Position numbers and translations under genes: made by a program
In this document: positions 46,702-59,250 of the stretch, piece by piece
Position numbering within the stretch: position 1 is the stretch's first letter
Layout: each line of letters starts with the position of its first letter
Source of the DNA: Phallus indusiatus
Lineage: Eukaryota > Basidiomycota > Agaricomycetes > Phallales > Phallaceae
Reading direction: 5' to 3'
Length of the DNA: 64,000 bases
Assembly: GCA_027605045.1 (NCBI GenBank)
Contig: JAQFWX010000015.1
Coordinates: forward strand, 914,455 to 978,454
The notes under the pieces: model-generated
The model's input: the letters and a program-made list of their open reading frames with translations, nothing else
Told to the model about the DNA's origin: nothing
The model's database searches: none

Positions 46702-48394
46702 ATGAATGCCACGATCGGTAACGTTATTTTAGCTTCGGAAGTCAAAACTCTGATTCGGGACACGTATGAAAGGTGCATTCTGCACGCTCCATTTCATGCT
46801 CATTTGACGTACCATATCAGTCACATACAAATTTTAATTGACATTAGTGCTTTCGGTGAGTAATCAAATAATAAATTACGGACGGCAAGATTTGATAACG
46901 ACAAAAAATATAGCAATTGCTGCTTATGCAGCCTTGGACAAATTCCCGCATGAAGTACAATATATATGGTTTAAGAGATTCAGTCTGCCTACGCTATTTT
47001 ACATCTTTGCAAGATACGCGACCTTGTTTATGGGAGGTCTCACTGTCATTTTGGACTTTGAGTCTGTGAGTTTAGTGTGTTCGTCTCAGATATCTGCATG
47101 TACTTATCACTCAACGAACTCGAAGCGGTTGGGAAGGTGAGCCACCATGCCATGGCGCCTATTATTGGCCAGCTCGAAATTTTTCAAAGGACTTGTAATG
47201 TGCTTGCCAATACAAGAGATTACGTAGGACTCTTCTCGTTGATTGGTGTCCAAGGTTGGTGTCTGTCACTCTGTTGCTTCTTATAAGGGGATATAGTTCC
47301 TGGTATCAATCTCCAGGCTTGTTGGTCGCCCGAGCGTATTCACTCTGCCAAGGACACAAGGTCTTGAGAGTTGTGCTAGTGTTTGATTTTATTTTCGGAT
47401 CGAGTTTGTATCTGTATGGTAAGAACACTTTGAAGAAAGCTGCTGATATGTACATTACTCCCCTTTACATATATAGACATAATAACTTTACCTGGATGCT
47501 CCACGAGATCAGAATCCCTTCGGTACTCACTAGCAAATAACCCGGGCCTTAACTTCAGTATCCCTGGTATGTGCGCTTTGCATTGATTTCTAAATGTTTA
47601 GATTTAATTCAATATTTATAGCCAAAAATGCCTTGATACTGTTCGTCACCAATATCGTTGACTTGTTAGGAGATGTTCTTATATTGGCAATCTGTATATG
47701 GAAAGTATGGGGAACATGGAAATTAGGTCATGAAGCAGGGATTTACACAAGACATAGTATTGTTTCCATAATACTTACACAGAGTAAGTCATAATCGGTA
47801 AACCTCTGGACTTTAAAGAAGCCTTGGCTCACTTGAGCCGAGCTCAGGCCTAAGATGTTGGTTAGCACTTTATTTCACTCACAGTGATTATACAGACTAT
47901 CTCATAATAATTCATTTTTTGCAAGCTTTGCTGTTGTTTGGAGTATCGTCCACGCAGTCATATCGACAGTAAGTTTGAGCTGTAATTGACGAAACCACCT
48001 GGTGGCTAAATCACATTTTCTGGCCAGATTCTAGGTGTCAGTGTTTCACTTCTGAATGAAATATAGTCACTCAATTCATTGATTAGTCTTCTGGGTCCCC
48101 AAGAGCCGATAGTTCTATTCGTTTGCAAAATGTGTGAGGGCTAACTATATTTACCTTCCTCAATATTACATCTGTAAACTCAATGGTTGACTTGAATTGA
48201 GTCTGTCAAGCGTTCTAGTTGCCGATTTCACACTCGATCTTCGTCGCTCTAACGCTGCAAGAATCGATGATAGTACCCCACCACTCGTATTTACGAACGC
48301 TTTGCAACATGCGCATCAGTCAATCCTTGCTGAAATGGACACTCCCGAAGAAAGAGGTGCGGGGAACGGCAATGGAGCTTACTACTTTCGATGA
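46702..48394 (+). CDS. DUF6533-type multi-pass membrane protein 1
   Basis: A mushroom-specific family of seven-helix-like membrane proteins of unknown function. Proposed start ATG 46702 with a short first exon ending at 46715; a GTAACG intron to 46837 then gives MNATIVLSV. The DUF6533 signature follows (NIAIAAYAALDKFPHEVQYIW, then LPTLFYIFARY). Later exons give RTCNVLANTRDYVGLF, a helix starting LLVARAYSLCQGHKVLRVVLV (the usual 'LRVYALY' position), a helix ALILFVTNIVDLLGDVLILAI and the closing FTLDLRRSN that precedes the cytoplasmic tail ending GAYYFR. The exon 2 donor (GTGAGT after DFES) and the exon 3 acceptor are less certain, so the middle of the model is approximate. Confidence 0.68.
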
Positions 48395-48703
48395 TACCAG
48401 TGTCATTTCCTTATCTATAGTTGACACGGAAGTTTAATCTGCGAAAAACTGACTTAGAAACTTGCAGTACTCTGTATTATTGGTCATTAAAACGCCGGTA
48501 GTCATCAATGAACCAGCTGATACTACCCAAAGCCTTAGCTAGTACTTTGCACTTCCAATGTACTCAAGAGACATCGGCTCAAATAGTAAAAATGGTTTTT
48601 ACAGACGAATGTGGTATGAAAAAAAAATACAAGCTGTGCACTATAAAAGGCAAATGACGTCAACACCTAGACACTGAATAATCATGATTGGCGTGACCTT
48701 GAG

Positions 48704-49158
48704 CTATACAGGCGGATGGTATTTGGGAAGAGTTTCTCCTGTGTGATAAGGTGGCGGAGGAGTGACAAAGTGACTAGGCAAAAGCTGAAGATTTGGAACT
48801 TGCGAGACCGATGAAAGGTGGTAACCTGCAAAAGTTAGGATCAAAACAGAAGTATTGATAATGCCACTTTTGAGACCTGATACTACTGAGTCAGAATCCA
48901 CACGCTGAGTCCTTTCTCTGCAGCAGCGTCCCCTTCGTATGAGAAGTATCGCACCAAGAATGATACCCAAAATTAAAACTGAATGAAGTGAGGAACAATC
49001 TATTATCGAAAGCTAGTTGCAATATATGGTTTTTGAAGCTCACTTCCTACTATAGGGATAATATATACTGCGGCGGTCGCCAGTATGGGCGCGACCACCA
49101 TAGGTGTGTCAGGATGTGTAGTGTCTCGACGAAGTGGCAAAGAGATTGAGCAATTCAT
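48704..49158 (-). CDS. Small membrane protein with PPxY-containing tail
   Basis: Exon 1 is 49158-49044 and exon 2 is 48999-48704, joined through a GTGAGC..TAG intron of 44 bp. A second, in-frame 42-bp intron with a CTAAC branch site (ending before YHLSSVSQ) is probable. The protein starts MNCSISLPLRRD. It has a hydrophobic stretch (MVVAPILATAAVYIIPIV) and then a clear transmembrane helix (VLILGIILGAILLI) followed by RRGRCCRER. The tail contains PPPPYHTGE and ends KYHPPV. PPxY motifs bind WW domains of Rsp5/Nedd4-type ubiquitin ligases in many fungi; that this one does is inference. It resembles in layout the broken membrane protein at 547-1266. Confidence 0.55.
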
Positions 49159-49408
49159 TATGATAGACTCAGAGAGACTGTCAGGGCAGGAGCTAAGCTA
49201 TTATTATCTGGCGTTTAAGTTTCTTCTTTTTAAATGATCTGCGGTTACCGGTGCACTGATGTAACTTTCGCCCACACAGGTTGCACAGGTTCAGGAAAGA
49301 ACGTGTTATTGAGGTTTGCGAGGGACCGCGGATCCGGATGATGGATCCGAAGCCCCTAGTAGGTGTGACGCGTGACTTTGGCGCTTGGGGTAGAGAAGTG
49401 CGTCCACA

Positions 49409-51124
49409 ATGCGAGAACTGCCTGGATTCTACTTTGACGAAGAAAGAAAACGCTACTTCCCACTGTCGTCTCGGCCAAAGTCTTTAAATGCATCAACATC
49501 AAAATCACCGGTGAAAGAAGAGGTTACACAACGAGCGTTTTCTCGTTTACGTAAAACTGCGCCTTTGCCAAAACACACGGTCCACGATTGTATATTGAAG
49601 CAGAAGCATTCTGTTAATAGAGTTTCAAGATTAGCGATAAAACAGCACGTACCATTCTTATCTTGATATGAACTTTCTAACTGAATTATAGACTCATAAC
49701 CTCAGCGCAAATCACCCGCAGCCAGCTCAATGAGATCAAAAAACACCCGGATCCAAACGTTCCATTTACCTCGTTTTGCGTGTGTCTTTTGCTTTTAAAT
49801 AAGGCTTCTCACTCATTACAATCTCAGGTTTATGAGACGGGGGATAATGGGCTGACATTTGCATTGGGCGATCAACAAGGGTACTGCTTTACCGAGAGGG
49901 AGGACACGATTCATCCTGACTACATCATGACGTCCCATGTGCGTGTTTAGATGTTTTGGCTTACTCGTCACCAACAAATGAATAGGTTACCTCTATTTGC
50001 TCGGCTAATGGGATCACCTCGTACGTTGTAGTCTTTAAAATGTGCGTGTGTCAGCTAATTTAGGTCAAGATTCACCTCTTTTGGGCCCAGACCAGCCATC
50101 CTAATCAAAAATATGAATAATCCTGATTCGTAAGTGATATAGAATACTCTCCTTGGTATCATAAGAAATTACAATGATGTTTCCTTCTCAGTTTACACAT
50201 TTTCATGCCTGGAAAGGTTGGTGATACTTTCAGAAACCTTTCACAATCACAACCCGGGACTAACAATACTTTCCAGCTTCAAGACGTTCGTACTTCCCAT
50301 TTCAGCGGGTCCTCTCTTGTTATAGGTATGTTTTAAATCAATCACTCCGAGTTTTCCCCAGTAGTGAAACGAAAATCCAAGGTATGAGGAAACAGGCACT
50401 ACATTTCCCCGATATCAACGCTCCTCAAATAACTGATAACATGTACGTCGGAAGCGATGTCTTCGCTCTTTGCCGAGAGGATTTCAGCGTATGGACTGGA
50501 GCCAGAAACGGATCTGTTCATGTTTTTGATACCCGTATTAATGAAGGGATGGAAATCCTCCACGGACGATTTTCAGCTAGTAAACAATCTACATCTATCA
50601 CCCATATACATCGTATACGTGAATTTGAGTTGTTAATCTCGACTTTGAATGGTCGCGTCAGTCACAGTCCGTTTCCTTTCCTGTTTCGGCTGATAAAATT
50701 TTTCTCGTTTTACAGGCTGAAGTATACGATACGCGCTTCATCCGACGAACAAGATGCCCTGAGCCCGTTTTAACGATAGAGGGGCATCTCGACAATAGTC
50801 AAGTCCTTCATAATCTGGTAATTACGATTATGGCTCGTATTAACTGAATACTAATCCGGCGTTATTATTTCCCCTCTTTGCTAGGGTTTGGCCGTTGATC
50901 CTTTTCATGAGTACCTATATATGGCCGGACAAGACTGTAGAGTTCGAGTTTGGTCGCTCCGCAACGGAAAACAAATCAATTGTCCTCCATGCGGTTTTCG
51001 CTCCTCGCTCCTTAGCCGCGAATTTACATCTCCGGTTCTAGGAATGCAAACAACACGCTACAAAAATCGAAACACCCTGTGGCTTATTTCAGGCAGCCAT
51101 TTTGAGCAATATGAAATTCCTTAA
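49409..51124 (+). CDS. DCAF4-like WD40 protein
   Basis: The N-terminus MRELPGFYFDEERKRYFPL is the hallmark of DDB1- and CUL4-associated factor 4, which serves as a substrate receptor of CRL4 ubiquitin ligases in animals. Later exons show WD40-type sequence: VYETGDNGLTFALGDQQGY, then a long exon (from about 50384) with CREDFSVWTGARNGSVHVFDTR, TSITHIHRIREFELLIST, AEVYDTRF after an intron, and the last exon with GLAVDPFHEYLYMAGQDCRVRVWSL. The final frame ends at 51124. At least six introns interrupt it. I am confident of the last two but not of the early ones (49650-50380), where small exons are hard to place. No sign of damage. Confidence 0.7.
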
Positions 51125-51271
51125 TTGATGTGATTTCATTGTGCTGTGTGTGCCAATTCAATGCAATGCAAGCTCGCCCCGATGATTCCGGTCCTAAACA
51201 GACTCCGGTAATGGAAAAAGGTGGCGAAAGCAAATAAGGTTACTATATTACATGTACTATTCATGCAGTCG

Positions 51272-52983
51272 TCATGTTACACTTTGCGCGCTGTGGCTAC
51301 GCCTTTCACTCGCGATCTCCATCAAGGACGCCGAACCATGGCTAATGCTGCGGCTATGGCTCTGGGTAGATTGGGCTTCAATAATCTCCCACATGTGCAA
51401 CGAGGTCGAGTCTAACTCTCCGCAGTGCCTCGTTGAAATATCCAAGACAATAGACTCTTTTGACTCGGAGATTTCTTCTTCAAGAGTATCATCAATGCAA
51501 ACAGTGTTGCTAGGCGTTGTCACCCTCTCGACGTGCTGGAGGTGGAATATCAAGCGGCTCAACACGATTGCTGATAACGGCCATGATACACTGAATGGGC
51601 AGGCATTCAATCATCAATATCTCCCAAAAAGAGCTGAAATATCACATAACCAAAACTTACCAGATTCCTACTAGATAGACTGTAGAAAAAATTGTCATAA
51701 ACAGATTTAGGGCTCTGAGACCTAGTTAAAAATAAGACATCAACAGCGTCATCATCATTCAGCTGATGTGATGCATTTATCAATACGAACCTGCCAGAAT
51801 CTGATGATCATTTCATCGTCACAACCAAACAAACTCCTCTTTGATAAACATATTCAACTTACCAAAAAGAATGTGATGCCATCTCGATAGAGGGCGATGG
51901 TCAACGGGGTGGAGACATTTCGTGGGCGTGAAAATGCGTTCAAGCTAGTCATAAAAAGTACAATTACATCGAAAACCATCTGATAATGATAGATTTTATT
52001 AAAAAGGGATTTATAAGCTGAATAACAAGCTGCGACTTACGCCAGGAATCCAGACTCCAAGGATAGCATCAGGTTTAATCTCGGGGATGCATATTCGGAG
52101 CACAGAGTTGTAGGATGTAAATTCTATTTATGAAGGGCAATGAAAGTCCAATTCGACAAGTTCTTGCCGATCTTTCAGAAATTTGCAACTTACTGACGAG
52201 CTGTGAAGCAGCAACAGCGGCACATGCGATGGTTGCGAGATAAGTTAGAATAAAAGCAGTGGCGAGTATCAATAATGCTGTCCGTTGACGTCCCCATAGT
52301 ACCGAAACACGAAGTACGACGATCATATCTGCTATACCCATGGCGAGGACGGATAGAGCAGTTAGACTAGCTACAACATGTTTACAGCTAAAATAAACAG
52401 TTATATTATTTGATTACTTGATTTTTCGGAAGTGACTCACAACTGTAAGACAAAGTTTAACGTCGATAGCAAGACTACGGTCAAAAAAATGAATTACGCT
52501 TTGACTTAGAGGAGTGACAATACCCGCTACGGCTAAATTGTGGTAAACTTCAATTAGCCTCAATCGAATTTGAAATTAAAAAAAATTTCTTCGCCTTACA
52601 ATGAGTCAAGATGGTGATACCAGCCAAAGTCGAATACCGAAATAACAAAAAAAGCAATCGAACTAAACTGTGAGGAGCCTTCCAAATAAACTCAACCTCC
52701 TAGACCCATTCAAAAAAATATTGAGTGCTCGAGATCCCCCATCTTTTAAACAACAGAGGTTTTTTAAATCAGACCTTGGGTATTGTTGAAATGTGCTCCA
52801 AGATGAGGCATACGTAAATGGAAGCTATTCAGAAAAGAATCCATTAAATCTGAGAGAAATAACCCGAAATCAATGCGAGAACTTACTCGTGATGAAACGG
52901 ATGTTAACAATCGATTCGACAAATTCCTCATTTGTACTGTTCGAGAGAGTTGCCAACGAAGTGATTGTAGCACTAGATGACAT
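51272..52983 (-). CDS. DUF6533-type multi-pass membrane protein 2
   Basis: Start MSSSATITSLATL at 52983. After a GTAAGT intron comes TSIYVCLILEHISTIPK, and after another KEVEFIWKAPHSLVRLLFLLFRY with AGITILTH, which together form the DUF6533 signature. Further helices: SLTALSVLAMGIADMIVVL leading to RVSVLWGRQR (the 'LRVYALW' position), then ALLILATAFILTYLATIACAAV. The last exon contains PLSAIVLSRLIFHLQHVE and an acidic tail with EEEISESKES, ending at 51272. The plus-strand frame overlapping the last exon is taken as a shadow because the minus-strand reading follows the family pattern. Not all splice sites are resolved (51620-52080). Function unknown in the family. Confidence 0.66.
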
Positions 52984-54103
52984 GATACATCTAGGCCCTC
53001 CGTACTACAGAGGGTCTTTCACTAGGGCTTGAACAACAGGGTGTTAAAAAGATGGCGACCAGCCTGAAAACGGCCGGTTGACTGAATGTAAATAATTTAA
53101 GAGAAACGCAAGAAATCAAATCATTCCTATTCGCCTGATGGGTGTGGCTTATGAACCTTACTCGCATGATCCCGGCTTTTCCTTCGATTGGCGCCGAAAT
53201 GATGGAAGAGAGAAAAAAAGGAAATGACGCAGTGTCAATATAGAACTGCGAAGCTACCTGGATAGATATTTTTTCCCGAAAATGGGTATTTTGGTCACCT
53301 GTGAGAGTTCACATAAACTGAAGCCTGTTATAGAACTTTTTGCAGGAATTTTTAATGCTGATTAGGAGAAATGAGGGTCCAGGATTGGGTAAATGATGAT
53401 CTTGTGGTTATTTTGGTTTGGATGGTCATTTTTGCTCTTGTTCGCTTTAGAATGAATGGCGCGGAATCTGAAAAAGTCATTCGTTGCTAGACGACACACC
53501 GAAACGGCCAAAGGTGTTTGTTAGAACGAAACGTTTCCGCCTGTACATGTGGCTCAACACTCAACGGTGGGAAATCAAAGTGGCATCATTTATTCGGAAA
53601 TAACTGCCGATTTTCGTTTGGGAGCACAGTTAATTGAACAGTACGTGATAATCTACCAAATTGTGTCAAACTGTCAGACTAACACGCAAGCTTCTTGGTG
53701 TACAGGATGTAAATCATTATTGCCACATTAAAGGGATAGGACAGAAGCCCCGGCGGATCTTGTCACCACAGTTAAACTTTGGGAAGTAATACAGCTAAGA
53801 CAGGCACGTTTGTAATAACATAGCTGGTTGATATCCACATCACTTCAGCCATACGGAAGAAGTTTTTTCAATTTGGCAGTTTGAGAGCCATGAGAGTACG
53901 CTGTAAGACCCATACGATTAATTCTGGCATTTGATTTAGAGACATTCAGATGTTGATGTCCAGCCTTGCCCTGAAGATGATATTCAGTATAGAATTGCGC
54001 TCGCAAAAATGAGAACAACCCAACCCGTTTGAACAGACCATTCGGAAGTGACCTCCATCTTTTCTTCGTCCCTGAATGAGATTTCAACTTGGGAAATTGA
54101 TTT
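52984..54103. other. Intergenic, no gene recognised
   Basis: Contains the presumed promoter of the minus-strand DUF6533 gene and about 1 kb with only short open frames. No repeat partner elsewhere in the window was seen. Confidence 0.45.
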
Positions 54104-54454
54104 ATGGAAGAAGTCGAAAATCTTGATATTAGGGATGTTGAGCGGTTTGGGATGGACCAAGACCAAATTACATTAACAGGATTCCACAATGTCCGAAAAC
54201 TCATAGCGAAAGAGTTCCAGACGGGGGAGTTGCGGAAGAGCAAAGGATATTTTGTTTCCGCGAATTCGGGCGTCAAACTAACCTTTCGGTGTCAATCTTC
54301 TCACGTCCATCAAAGAAATCCAAACAAAAACCCAACGAAAACCAGACTGGTTGAATTACTTGTGGAATTGATTTTGATATTTTCCAGATTCAAAAGTGAG
54401 AGGTCTCTGGTAAAAGTTTCAATTCTTTTTGATTTAGATACTGGTATCGTGTAA
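54104..54454 (+). CDS. Uncharacterised open frame, possible transposase-like fragment
   Basis: The frame of 116 codons starts with an ATG (EEVENLDIRDVERFGMDQ) and contains SGVKLTFRCQSSHVHQRNPNKNP. This weakly resembles the N-terminal region of mushroom MULE/FAR1-like transposases, where a similar 'FRCSQS..RQ.K' stretch occurs. The catalytic part is absent. It may be a fragment of a dead element or a chance frame. The opposite strand is open too, which lowers confidence. Confidence 0.25.
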   Translation: MEEVENLDIRDVERFGMDQDQITLTGFHNVRKLIAKEFQTGELRKSKGYFVSANSGVKLTFRCQSSHVHQRNPNKNPTKTRLVELLVELILIFSRFKSERSLVKVSILFDLDTGIV

Positions 54455-54778
54455 AGGAGTACTGAACTTTGCTCAAGTGTCCATAATGTCATAACTGTGC
54501 TCCGTGGAGCACAATCCGCAGTCGAGAAGTTGCGATGTGTTGAACTAAGTAGTGCCTGTAAATCCGTAACAACCATGCCTGGAATATATCAACAGCTTCT
54601 CTTGTGGACACGCTGTGGCTCCGCGCGTGCCAGGGGGAAAAATGATCATGCCACAAAATCATTAATATTCTAATTAGAAGCACATTGTTCAGAAATAGAT
54701 ATTATAAACAAAAAGTGAACAATCGCCTGCAGACTATTATTTACATGATGCCAATGCAAAAAGGGACAAGAATATGCC

Positions 54779-57700
54779 TCAGAGGGTGGGATGATCCACC
54801 TCCATCGCCTCTTCAGAAGGAACGTTGACTGTGACCTCTGGTATTCTCTTATTCCGCCGTTCAACTAAGAATGCTTCAATCTTCGCCTTCATTTCTGAAT
54901 CTAAACCGAATGAGTCAACTAGTATATGGCACTACAAAACGGCAACAAACGCACTTGTTACAACATCTTCTAATTTGAGCGGCACACGATTGAAGGGATC
55001 GTTTGCATCAGAAAGAAGATGGGCTTTGATTGTAGAGCGATCAACAACAACTTTCGAGGAAGGCAGAGTGACAGGATCCCGCATGATGGTAAACATAAGT
55101 GGATCTGCAAAAGTCAGAAAGGTATTCTCGAATAGAAGGATAAGTAGCTCCTACCAAGGAATTCATCAGGAACGTCCTCAACTTCCTCATCCTCCAAGGT
55201 AACCTTAGCTTCCTCAACTTTCACGACAAACAATCGCAATTGTTCAATCTCTTCATCTTCTTTCAAACCTCGTCGCTTAGCAATACCAGCCGCACGCTCG
55301 AATAACTCCTTTTTGTAGCTCCGGCCTTCACCAGCAACAGCCTTGATAAACGGTTCTTGATCGCTGAGATTGAGGAACACTTGAAGAATGTCGCTCAATA
55401 ATTGACGTGGGTTGAATCGGTATTTCTCCGGATTCTTCACTTTAAGATCTTGACACCGGGGTCCAACCAACGCATCGAGATTGTAAGTTAACATAGCCGC
55501 TAATCGATCGACAATTTCCGGAGTCATGAACGGTTGCTTTGTTTCCGCGGTGAACTCTTTGAGAAGTGAAACCGTCGATTTGCCTAACGCTGTATATGTC
55601 GTAGCGGATCCTTCTAATTGATGCAATGTCCGTTCCCGCTCCCGTCTCTGCTCCAATGGTTTAGCGGCCCAAGCATCAGCATCTTCCATCTCCATTTGGA
55701 TTCCATATATTTCCGCCAATTTACTCAAAGCCTCGTCCAGAAGAAAAGTAACGTCGTTCATCATAAGGTTGACAAAGCGAACGAATTTGTCCAGGTCGCT
55801 ACAATCTCCTTCAACACAGAATTAGCGAAACAGAACAAAAACACACTTGGCTTGATTCCGTAATGCTTCGCGATGGATGTGGTTAGTCCAAATAAGCTTC
55901 CAAATATGAGCGATTTGCCGACTTTAGAGACCCGGTCAGACAACTTTTACTTTCACATATAGACAAGACTAACCGTGTTTCTATAGACAAAATGTCAGAT
56001 TGTGTAAGTACAGTAATGGATTAGTCTTACCAAACTTGTCATAAAACTGTGTGTGCGTCCCAGTCGATTCCACCTCTAAACACTGATCAGACAACCAGGA
56101 CAAGCCCGAGGACATTGAAGAAGAAATCACCAATATAAAACGAAACCAAACATGAAATGAGATGCTCTAAAGCTAATGGGTGTGAATTGAGAACGCCACC
56201 CAGCAATCCAAAGTTTTCGTGCCCGTAGGAAAGTGTACCATAAAACAGGATCTGAAGAACAGTAATTGGATTTAAGATGATATGAGTGATAATGTAACAT
56301 ACCTGAACAAGTTTGGATTTCAGGTAAGGGTTGGTGATATACCATGTCGACGATAAGAAAGTCAGGGCAAAGTCGACTAGCTCGATCTTGCCAGACAGCT
56401 GTAAGGTGTGGGGCTGATGTCTGATACCATTGTCATCATTATAATACCAGAAGATAACATCTTCAGACATACGTTACGAGATATAGATAGTAATCCACGA
56501 CATCCTCCACGAAAAACTCAGGTAGCATCTTGAATCCTTCGGGTATACTTTGAGGTAGAGGAAGCCTACGGAAATCCATGAACGAAGTACTTCTAATATA
56601 GACAATACGCGTACTTGATATATGGTATTGGATGTGCTTTACGGGGGTCGACAAACCGAATAAGCCATATAGTAAGGAACGTCGTCAAGGTGATGTTCCG
56701 CTGGGTATAGTCTGGATCCGCCAACTGAACTTGATAAGCAAAAAGTGTTTGATGTAGTTTAGCCATTTCTTCCTGCGCAAGAGATCAGCATGCACGTTGT
56801 GTTGCAACGGAGAAAGCATTGAACCTTGACAGCGGCAATCTGCGACTCTACCCTAGCTTGCAACGGTGTCTACAGCCAATGAGCATAATCAATAAGAAAT
56901 CAAAATTACTTCAAGTTACACATACGTTGGGCCATGTAGTATCTGCATTAATGGTGTCCAAATGCCGCTGCATGTTGTCGAGCTGTTTCCGGATCTCATC
57001 GTATACCTGAATGGTCCTCACAAGACCATAGTGGTTAAATGTCATGGTCAAATAGAAAACCTCCGTGATAAAGTTCGGGGCAGACGTGGCTAAACATCAG
57101 TCAGAAAGAATCCATATTCAAGTTCAAGAAAAGTGGTATTCACAAGAAGCTCCCTCGGCCCACTTGGCTACTTCCTCGCTAGTGGCTTTCAGTCGCGTTT
57201 CATCTTTGACATTCAATCTGGAGGAATGACGGTAATATTCTAGATCTATTCTATCCATCTAAATAAAATGAATGAGATACCATGTTCCGGGATTGAATAA
57301 GGGACAAGGATTACCTTAGAGTACGAAGAGTCCATGAATGGCTCTGAAAATCGTAGTAAGACAGCGTGAATATTGATCATAAAAGTATCCGATGCAACGG
57401 TATCAAAGTCCACCTGTGACACAACTTAGAATACCACAGCATTGCTTTAGTATCTCACGTACCTGTAATCCACCCCGCTTGACATTAAGATTCGCTGCGG
57501 TTGCAAAGTAGGCTAGAACTGCCTCTCGCGATTCAAAAGACGCGCGGACTATGGCGTTAAATACCTGGAAAAGAGAGGTCTGAAGGTTTTGTAAAGTGAT
57601 TCGCAATGTGGCGTTTGACGAGTCTACGTCTTGTCGTGTGCGTTTTAGTGGATCAGAAAAGTAGGTAGAAGCAATTTGAGGCTGTGTCAAAGATATATCA

Positions 57701-59171
57701 ACTTCAAGCTTAATGCTAAAATTGGCCACATACCCATTGACGGTTGAAAACACCTAGTCGCAAGAGAGGACCCATTAGGCTTGCATGTTCAAACATAGCA
57801 CCCGTAACATTGGATGGACACCATGAATCTAGTCGCGTAATTGCCATAGCAATGGGTTTGATGCTGACCAAAAGCTCTAACGACGTTATAATCCACCTCC
57901 AAATATTCTCGCTTCCAGCGATGCCTTCCGCTCGCTTTAACGAAGGGTGGAAGCATAAGAGTCGTATTAAAGGAGAAATGATATCTTCCAAGCTGTCTTC
58001 AACCCAACGATTAGCGAGATCATTGAAGAAGTCTCGCAGCTCTCCCGGAAAAAGTAGTGATGACGAATAACCGCCGGAAAAGACAGATAAGGAAGAAAGG
58101 TTGAAAAGAGATTCCAATAGCTCTTCTGAACCGCAAGTTTTCCTGAATCAGAAGTAAGTTTGTGATCCACATCAATAACGGAAAGATATATACCCGCTTG
58201 GTTGTGGAAACATCTCTGGATCTTGCATCGTCAAGCCAATATAAGACATGATTAACATGCGTAACTCCTCCAGCTTAGGTAGTGCATTGTTCACGTCCTC
58301 TTGAACGTATTTCTGCAATGGCGGATCAAGATCAAAGTTCGAATACAAGAGGATAGTAACGCACATTCTTCGCTGTCAGCTCGGTTTTAGCGTTGTTTAG
58401 ACGTCGCCAGCATCCAGTAAGAAATTGCAAGACAGTCTGCTGGGGAGGGAGAGAAGCAAGCACAGCCAAATATTCGAGATCCTCGTCACTTCATAACAAG
58501 GTGTCAGACAAGTGATGTAACTTTGTAAAAGGCTGGCTTACCTTCCCGAGCTTGGATCGATGCTCAGACGAGCTATAAGTATACGGTCCATTATGTCAAA
58601 CGTAAGAGAAAGAGGAGGCTTATGTCCTAGCTTCGCCATGAGATATTAAGGAAATAGATAGTTACACCTAAGCCAAGAACCCACCTTCCTCCTGCAACTC
58701 GAGCTGCAAGCTCTTCAACCACACGAGATCATGACCACTCTCTTCGGCTTTTTGTTTCTATCCAGCACGCATGAGAAAATTACTTCAAGTGGATCGTATA
58801 TAAAACGCACATCAAGTGTTACTTTCAGAACCTTGATCAAGACAGTATTCTGCCATTCATCAATATTCAGACGTTTCGCGGTGTCGGATGCCGGTCCTTT
58901 CTTCTTGGGCCTTGCAGGTTCTTGCGCGGGTTGTTCGATAACACGTTTCTCTACGGGTTTGGGAGGAGGTTTTATTTGTGGAGGTGGTGGAGGTGGTGTA
59001 GACGTCGAAGAGGTGGAGGACTGCGGAGCCGAGGGAGGTTGCGATAACTTCGCTAATCGTTTTAATCGTATCTGAAGAATTGATTTCACATATTAAATTA
59101 AGATTAAGCCAAAACGAAATAAAGCGCACTCTTTCAGCATCATCTATAGGCTCGCGTGAAGGTTCCGTCAT
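54779..59171 (-). CDS. UFD2: Ubiquitin conjugation factor E4 (U-box ligase)
   Basis: A long gene with many short introns. The first exon, 59171-59130 ([14 protein letters not shown]), joins [11 protein letters not shown], a Pro-rich linker and [19 protein letters not shown]. Middle exons carry the Ufd2 core: [16 protein letters not shown] (about 58220-58290), [50 protein letters not shown], and [16 protein letters not shown] with [19 protein letters not shown] (55105-55764). Exon 55104-54955 begins the C-terminal U-box ([29 protein letters not shown]). The last exon, 54900-54779, ends AMEVDHPTL. In yeast Ufd2 extends ubiquitin chains on substrates and works with Cdc48. The U-box and core look complete. 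Individual middle exons were recognised by content, not all joined. Confidence 0.88.
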
Positions 59172-59250
59172 ATTGTTCCCTTGCTTGTGGACGGACTCAC
59201 AAGCGCTTGATTGAGTAAGTTGACGTGACGCGTGACTTGGTCATCATCCA
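59172..59250. promoter_or_regulatory. Bidirectional promoter between UFD2 and POP3
   Basis: Only 79 bp separate the two ATGs. Candidate sites are TGACGT (59221-59226, CRE-like core) directly followed by the palindrome ACGCGT (59228-59233, the MCB core in yeasts), and CTTGCTTGTGG near 59182. No TATA box is visible. Motif roles are inferred from yeast knowledge. Confidence 0.5.

Noticed and set aside
51252..51674. 140-codon plus-strand frame
   Set aside because: The minus strand encodes the expected C-terminal helix and tail of the DUF6533 protein, so the plus frame is treated as a shadow.
53845..54276. 143-codon minus-strand frame
   Set aside because: No start context, domain or splice-linked neighbours; overlaps another weak frame on the opposite strand.
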